Positions 6,580 to 10,028 of a DNA stretch of 10,028 nucleotides are shown here, piece after piece. Below the pieces are notes generated by a model. It made no database searches. It saw nothing but the letters and a program-made list of their open reading frames with translations, and was not told the DNA's origin. Where the stretch lies: NCBI GenBank assembly GCA_002423155.1, contig DIUV01000034.1, forward strand, positions 1-10,028, read 5' to 3'. The position numbers and the translations under genes are program-made. This DNA comes from Alphaproteobacteria bacterium UBA6149. GTDB lineage: Bacteria; Pseudomonadota; Alphaproteobacteria; Rickettsiales; UBA998. Each line of letters begins with the position of its first letter. Position 1 is the first letter of the stretch.

Positions 6580-6586
6580 CTATAAT
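6580..6586. promoter_or_regulatory. Shared -10 region of a bidirectional promoter
   Basis: TATAAT (6581-6586) on the plus strand and TATAGA (6585-6580) on the minus strand overlap. They would start transcripts near 6593 and near 6573, within a few bases of the start codons of the reductase (6597) and the TPR gene (6570). A minus-strand -35 TTGTTG at 16-nt spacing is acceptable; a plus-strand -35 is poor (TCACAA at 18 nt). Confidence 0.4.
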
Positions 6587-6596
6587 GAGAAATGAT

Positions 6597-7628
6597 ATGA
6601 CAACAAGCGAAATAATTTCTACTGACGTAATAATAATTGGTGCAGGTCCTGTAGGGTTATTTGCGGTGTTTGAATTAGGGCTGTTAGGCTTGTCTTCGCA
6701 TCTGATTGATATATTGGATAAACCGGGGGGGCAATGTGCAGAATTATATCCCGAAAAGCCGATTTATGATATTCCTGCCTGGGCAGTGATTACGGGAGAT
6801 GATTTGACTAAGCGTTTATTGGAGCAGATTGCGCCATTTAAACCGAGTTTTCATTTTGGGCAGATGGCGGAGTCTTTATTTAAGACGGAAAATGGGGAGT
6901 GGGAGATAGTAACTGATGCAGGGGTAAAGTTACGTGCGAAAGTGGTGGTGATTGCTGCGGGTGGCGGTAGTTTTGTGCCCAAAAAGCCGCCAATTGCCGA
7001 AATTGAGCAATATGAAAATAAATCCGTGTTTTATGCGGTGCGGAAAATGGCGAATTTTGCGGATAAAAAATTGGTAATTGTTGGTGGTGGTGATTCCGCT
7101 TTGGACTGGGCGATTAATTTACAGCCCGTTGCTAAGGAATTAGTATTAGTACATCGCCGCGATGATTTCCGCGCTGCGCCTGACTCGGTGGAAAAAATGC
7201 GGCATTTGGTGGCAGAAGGTAAAATGCGCTTGGTGATTGGGCAGGTTGCGGCTTTAAATGGTGCGGATGGTGAATTGTCATCTATTGTAGTGCGAGATGA
7301 TGCCAAACAGGAAACTAGCATAGATTGCAATGTGTTATTGCCATTTTTTGGGCTGACCATGAAGCTGGGGCCAGTGGCGAATTTTGGGCTTAATCTGCAT
7401 GAGAATTTAATTAAAGTAGATACCGAAAAATTTGAAACGAACGAGCCAGCCGTGTTTGCGATTGGGGATATAAATTATTATCCGGGGAAATTAAAACTTA
7501 TATTATCCGGTTTCCACGAGGCGGCATTAATGGCACAAGCTGCCTTTGCTTATTGCCGCCCCGATCAGAAACTACGTTTTCAATATACCACTTCCTCTAG
7601 CGACCTACAGAAGAAGCTTGGGGTATAG
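6597..7628 (+). CDS. Ferredoxin--NADP+ reductase, thioredoxin-reductase-like type
   Basis: This is a cytoplasmic flavoenzyme passing electrons between NADPH and ferredoxin. The order is typical of the bacterial/alphaproteobacterial FNR type 2: an N-terminal FAD-binding GAGPVG, GGQCAELYPEKPIYDIP, an NADP-binding GGGDSALD followed by VHRRDDFRA, and a C-terminal FAD segment FAIGDINYYPGKLKL. The CxxC redox pair of true thioredoxin reductases is missing (a single Cys in GGQC), which favours FNR. I choose the ATG at 6597 (343 aa); the in-frame ATG at 6585 lies inside the TATAAT box. No clear SD is present, so it may be near-leaderless. The ferredoxin at 8746 is a plausible redox partner. The last 32 nt overlap the convergent acetyltransferase gene. 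Confidence 0.9.
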   Translation: MTTSEIISTDVIIIGAGPVGLFAVFELGLLGLSSHLIDILDKPGGQCAELYPEKPIYDIPAWAVITGDDLTKRLLEQIAPFKPSFHFGQMAESLFKTENGEWEIVTDAGVKLRAKVVVIAAGGGSFVPKKPPIAEIEQYENKSVFYAVRKMANFADKKLVIVGGGDSALDWAINLQPVAKELVLVHRRDDFRAAPDSVEKMRHLVAEGKMRLVIGQVAALNGADGELSSIVVRDDAKQETSIDCNVLLPFFGLTMKLGPVANFGLNLHENLIKVDTEKFETNEPAVFAIGDINYYPGKLKLILSGFHEAALMAQAAFAYCRPDQKLRFQYTTSSSDLQKKLGV

Positions 7629-8610
7629 CAGGTGGGTTGGGAGTGAAATAATTACTCACTCGGCTGGCGAGGCTTGCCATTTGTTGGTTAATTCTTTGCA
7701 CCACTGAACCTAAATATTCGGTGGTCATGACTTTTGTTTTTGGCGTTTCGGTTAGTGAATCTTCAATTGATGCTGGTGCTTGAGATTCTACGTTGACCAT
7801 ATTGGCAAATTGTAGATTTCCCTGTGTGTCACGCCCAACTACTTGCGCGTAGGCAGGAATATTCTCGGTTATTTTACCAATTCCGCGTGCTATTTTAGCC
7901 CCGTCGCCAATTTGTACTTCGGGCATTATTTCATTATTATCACCAACTTGTACACCATCTCTAATTATTGCTCCATCATGAACTTTTAGTGTGTTACCTG
8001 CTAATAATACATTCGAGCCAATTTTTACCTTGTTGCCTATCTGTACATAGCCAAGCACTTTGGTGCCCGTAGAAATAATTACATCATCACCAATAATAGG
8101 ATGGCGAGTTGCCGGATTGGCGTTTCCGTATGCACCTAAGGTTACATTGTGATAAATAAGGGCATTTTTGCCAATTTGTGCTTTTTCGCCAATTATGCAG
8201 CCGGTTCCATGGTCGATAAAGAAATTATCGCCAATTTGGGTGCCGGGGTGAATTTCGATGCCTGTTAACGTATGCGCCGCTTCGGATAATATCCGCGCTT
8301 TAGGGTCTTTTTTGTCGTTTAAATATATATTATGAGCCTCTTCATGCGCAGCTAATGCGCGTAGCCCGGGATAGGTTTCTAATTGGGCTTGCACTGCATG
8401 TAGCTCGCCAGTATTTAGCGCCTCTAATTTTTTGTCTTCTTTTAATTTAGCTACGCTTTCTTCGCTGATTAATTCTCTTAATGCGGCATCGTTAAGGATG
8501 GCATGTACAACCCATCTTTCGTGCTCACTCAAATATTTTCTGGTTAATTCGCCTATTTCTTGAACATAAGCATAAGGATTAAATGTAGGTAAATCAGTAG
8601 TATCAGCCAT
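7597..8610 (-). CDS. Serine O-acetyltransferase-like protein with extended beta-helix
   Basis: This is a CysE-family acyltransferase; CysE makes O-acetylserine from serine and acetyl-CoA for cysteine synthesis. The helical N-terminal domain is at about 15-115, then a left-handed parallel beta-helix with the CysE marks IEIHPG (118-123), FIDHGTG (131-137), HNVTLG (154-159) and RHP (169-171). Unlike standard CysE, the helix continues with extra hexapeptide turns (about 200-245) before the closing AYAQVVG segment, and a tail of some 70 residues follows, making 337 aa. I choose ATG 8610 (or 8619) because a good promoter (TTGCAT-N17-TATATT) lies downstream of the longer in-frame ATG at 8685. Its substrate could differ from serine. 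It overlaps the reductase gene tail to tail. Confidence 0.82.
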   Translation of the reverse strand: MADTTDLPTFNPYAYVQEIGELTRKYLSEHERWVVHAILNDAALRELISEESVAKLKEDKKLEALNTGELHAVQAQLETYPGLRALAAHEEAHNIYLNDKKDPKARILSEAAHTLTGIEIHPGTQIGDNFFIDHGTGCIIGEKAQIGKNALIYHNVTLGAYGNANPATRHPIIGDDVIISTGTKVLGYVQIGNKVKIGSNVLLAGNTLKVHDGAIIRDGVQVGDNNEIMPEVQIGDGAKIARGIGKITENIPAYAQVVGRDTQGNLQFANMVNVESQAPASIEDSLTETPKTKVMTTEYLGSVVQRINQQMASLASRVSNYFTPNPPAIPQASSVGR

Positions 8611-8643
8611 ATTATACATTTCTTTTTGTGTGAATATTTGCAA

Positions 8644-8672
8644 AATATACAATAAAAATGTGGAATATGCAA
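8644..8672 (-). promoter_or_regulatory. Promoter of the acetyltransferase-like gene
   Basis: On the minus strand TTGCAT (8672-8667), a 17-nt spacer and TATATT (8649-8644) match the sigma70 boxes at 4/6 and 5/6 with ideal spacing. The transcript would begin near 8637, ahead of ATG 8619 and 8610 but after ATG 8685. This excludes the longest reading frame start if this is the main promoter. Confidence 0.6.
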
Positions 8673-8745
8673 ATGATAAAATCATAGATTTGTTTTTTGG
8701 TTGGCTTTATAGATTTGGCTCAATAATCTAATTGAAGGAAAAATA

Positions 8746-9066
8746 ATGGAAAGTTGTAATCTGCAAGTAATTGACCGCGAGGGGAAAACGCATGAATTAG
8801 AGGGCTTAGTTGGTTGGCGTGCGATGGAAGTGATTCGTGATTATGGCCTGCCGATTAAAGCCGAGTGTGGTGGATGTTGCGCTTGTGCTACTTGCCATGT
8901 TTATGTGGATGCTGCATGGGTGGATAAATTAGTTCCTGCCAGTGATGAAGAAATAAATCGTCTGGATGATGCGTTTGATGTGGAGAGTAATTCGCGCCTG
9001 TCTTGCCAGATTATTTTGACTAAAGAACTGGATGGATTGAAAGTTACGTTGGCGCCAGAAGGTTGA
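8746..9066 (+). CDS. [2Fe-2S] ferredoxin, adrenodoxin type
   Basis: A 106-aa soluble electron carrier. The cluster ligands follow the C-X5-C-X2-C...C pattern: C41, C47, C50 and C87, within AECGGCCACATCHVYVD and RLSCQIIL. That spacing and the conserved acidic region SDEEINRLDDAFDV (66-79), where partner enzymes dock, place it in the vertebrate-type/adrenodoxin-like family used in bacteria for Fe-S cluster assembly or P450 and related oxygenases. Two further cysteines (C44, C45) sit inside the ligand loop. SD GAAGGA (8734-8739) fixes the ATG. There are no Isc or Hsc genes beside it, so its pathway is not shown; the FNR upstream is a candidate reductant. It is divergent from the acetyltransferase-like gene. 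Confidence 0.93.
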   Translation: MESCNLQVIDREGKTHELEGLVGWRAMEVIRDYGLPIKAECGGCCACATCHVYVDAAWVDKLVPASDEEINRLDDAFDVESNSRLSCQIILTKELDGLKVTLAPEG

Positions 9067-9153
9067 TTTTCCCTAACTGAGCAGTATTATAAACTAGTAT
9101 TAACCTTCGCAAAAGTGAAAAAATATTTTTTATCAGAACCTAGATTTTGCTTA

Positions 9154-9284
9154 TGTTTTCAGTTATTATGGTACAACGATTTCTTTTTAAAATTACTAAT
9201 AAATTTATAATCGTTGTACTGACTTGCGACTGCAAGTCCGCCGACCGTTCGGCGTAAAAAATAAAATACTAAATACTGAAAACA
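9154..9284 (+). promoter_or_regulatory. Candidate multi-branched structured leader of hpf (or small palindromic element)
   Basis: A 10-bp perfect inverted repeat TGTTTTCAGT (9154-9163) / ACTGAAAACA (9275-9284) encloses three consecutive hairpins. These are 9171-9181 with 9209-9219 (11 bp, 27-nt AT-rich loop), 9221-9227 with 9232-9238 (7 bp, loop GACT), and 9239-9244 with 9249-9254 (6 bp, loop CCGT). They follow each other with 1 and 0 nt between. The element ends 15 nt before the hpf ATG. No T-tract follows the GC hairpin, so it is not a terminator for the ferredoxin gene. It is either a cis-acting RNA or a non-autonomous mobile element with terminal inverted repeats. Confidence 0.5.
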
Positions 9285-9299
9285 GATAAAGAGGTTTAT

Positions 9300-9902
9300 A
9301 TGCAGATTACCGTATCAGGAAAACAAGTTGATGTTGGCGATTCATTACGTTCGCATATCGAAGGGCGTTTGACGGATGGAATAGCAAAATATTTGGAGCG
9401 TGTAGTTTCCGTACATGTAGTGGTTTCTAAGCAGGGTCATAATTTCCGAGTGGATATAAATGGTAATACAGGCACGCATGCGGGCATTATTATAAAAAGC
9501 CATGCTGAGGGGGCAGATGCTTATGCAGCGTTTGAATCTGCGGCAGATAATATAGAAAAACAATTACGTCGTTATAAACGTCGGATTACTAATCATCATA
9601 AAACTAATACGCATGCGGTTGCGCGTGAGGAGTTACGTCCTTCGCAAGCTAAAAAATATGTGTTACACGATTTGGGTGATAGCCATGAAACGGAATATGC
9701 AGATGATGCGCCGATGGTGATTGCTGAAAAAGCTATGGATGTTGAAAAACTAACTGTTAGCGAAGCGGTGATGAAAATGGATTTGGCAGATTTGCCTGCT
9801 TTGATGTTCATCAACTCTGCACATGGGCGAGTAAATGTGGTTTATCGTCGTAAGGATGGTAATATTTCTTGGGTGGATCCGGTGGAAAATTTGGCGGCTT
9901 AA
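9300..9902 (+). CDS. hpf: Ribosome hibernation promoting factor, long form
   Basis: HPF binds the small ribosomal subunit in stationary phase or stress and, in its long form, drives formation of inactive 100S ribosome dimers. The 200-aa protein has an N-terminal ribosome-binding S30AE domain (about 1-100; MQITVSGKQVDVGDSLRSHI, basic helix KQLRRYKRR at 87-95), a linker of variable sequence (about 100-140), and a C-terminal dimerisation domain (about 145-198; PALMFINSAHGRVNVVYRRKDG). The SD GAGG (9291-9294) is 5 nt before the ATG. It is a single gene here, with the structured element directly upstream; what follows downstream is outside the window. Confidence 0.94.
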   Translation: MQITVSGKQVDVGDSLRSHIEGRLTDGIAKYLERVVSVHVVVSKQGHNFRVDINGNTGTHAGIIIKSHAEGADAYAAFESAADNIEKQLRRYKRRITNHHKTNTHAVAREELRPSQAKKYVLHDLGDSHETEYADDAPMVIAEKAMDVEKLTVSEAVMKMDLADLPALMFINSAHGRVNVVYRRKDGNISWVDPVENLAA

Positions 9903-9960
9903 TTGCTTGTAATATAATTCATACTACTGAACATTTTTTAGTACAATAAAATGTATCCGC

Positions 9961-10028
9961 ACTCTCCGTCGTCATCCCCGCACAAGGCGCACTACTGTCC
10001 AAAGAAAATAAGCTGCTGTTATATTTAC
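9961..10028 (-). repeat. Dispersed intergenic repeat, copy B
   Basis: Bases 9988-10028 are the reverse complement of 150-190 at 37 of 41 positions, and 9967-9984 matches the tail of copy A less closely. The copy runs off the window edge, so its far end is unknown. It lies downstream of hpf in DNA with no other feature beyond a weak AT-rich inverted repeat (ACATTTT 9931-9937 / AAAATGT 9948-9954). Confidence 0.7.

Noticed and set aside
6585..6596. ATG at 6585 as the start of the ferredoxin--NADP+ reductase.
   Set aside because: It overlaps the TATAAT box, has no SD, and adds only four residues before the usual FNR start.
8611..8685. A longer start for the acetyltransferase-like gene at 8685, with a hydrophobic N-terminus that resembles a signal segment.
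   Set aside because: The promoter TTGCAT-N17-TATATT lies inside this stretch, so the mRNA would begin after that ATG; the hydrophobic residues are read from promoter DNA.
9118..9131. AAAAAATATTTTTT palindrome as a terminator for the ferredoxin gene.
   Set aside because: It is pure AT with no GC stem and no stable hairpin; it is likely AT-rich spacer.

Overview
The window reads as a low-GC alphaproteobacterial chromosome segment. The type II ferredoxin--NADP+ reductase, the adrenodoxin-type [2Fe-2S] ferredoxin, the long two-domain HPF and the tRNA-Gln with a U1-A72 pair all fit that group. This assignment comes from family recognition only; the genus cannot be fixed. Nothing in the genes suggests a broken or foreign segment apart from the CRISPR-Cas locus itself.

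Layout: 1-353 holds no gene, only palindromic and dispersed repeats. 354-5701 is a complete type II-C CRISPR-Cas locus: tracrRNA (minus strand, about 449 to 354), then cas9-cas1-cas2 (plus strand, 561-5131, tightly coupled), then an array of 8 repeats and 7 spacers (5205-5701). No csn2 or cas4 is present. Next comes tRNA-Gln(UUG) (minus strand, 5735-5809). A small TPR protein gene (minus strand) and a ferredoxin--NADP+ reductase gene (plus strand) diverge from one very short intergenic region. The reductase gene converges on, and overlaps, a serine O-acetyltransferase-like gene (minus strand). That gene diverges from a [2Fe-2S] ferredoxin gene (plus strand). The window ends with the ribosome hibernation factor hpf (plus strand), preceded by an unusually structured leader, and a second copy of the dispersed repeat seen at the left edge.

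How the CRISPR parts fit: the array is read from the minus strand, against the cas genes. Three facts show this. The tracrRNA anti-repeat complements that strand. Each repeat, read that way, contains TAGACA-N16-TATAAT, a near-consensus sigma70 promoter whose -10 box is the end of the repeat, so each spacer can be transcribed separately as in Neisseria type II-C systems. A strong hairpin with a U-rich tail on the minus strand lies between the array and cas2. Cas9 would use the tracrRNA:crRNA duplex for DNA interference, and Cas1-Cas2 would add spacers.

The system is a known class. The less ordinary points are the repeat-internal promoters with a dead-end hairpin at the array end, a pre-tRNA whose leader and trailer can pair just ahead of a U8 tract next to the array, and a candidate multi-branched RNA (or small mobile element) directly upstream of hpf.
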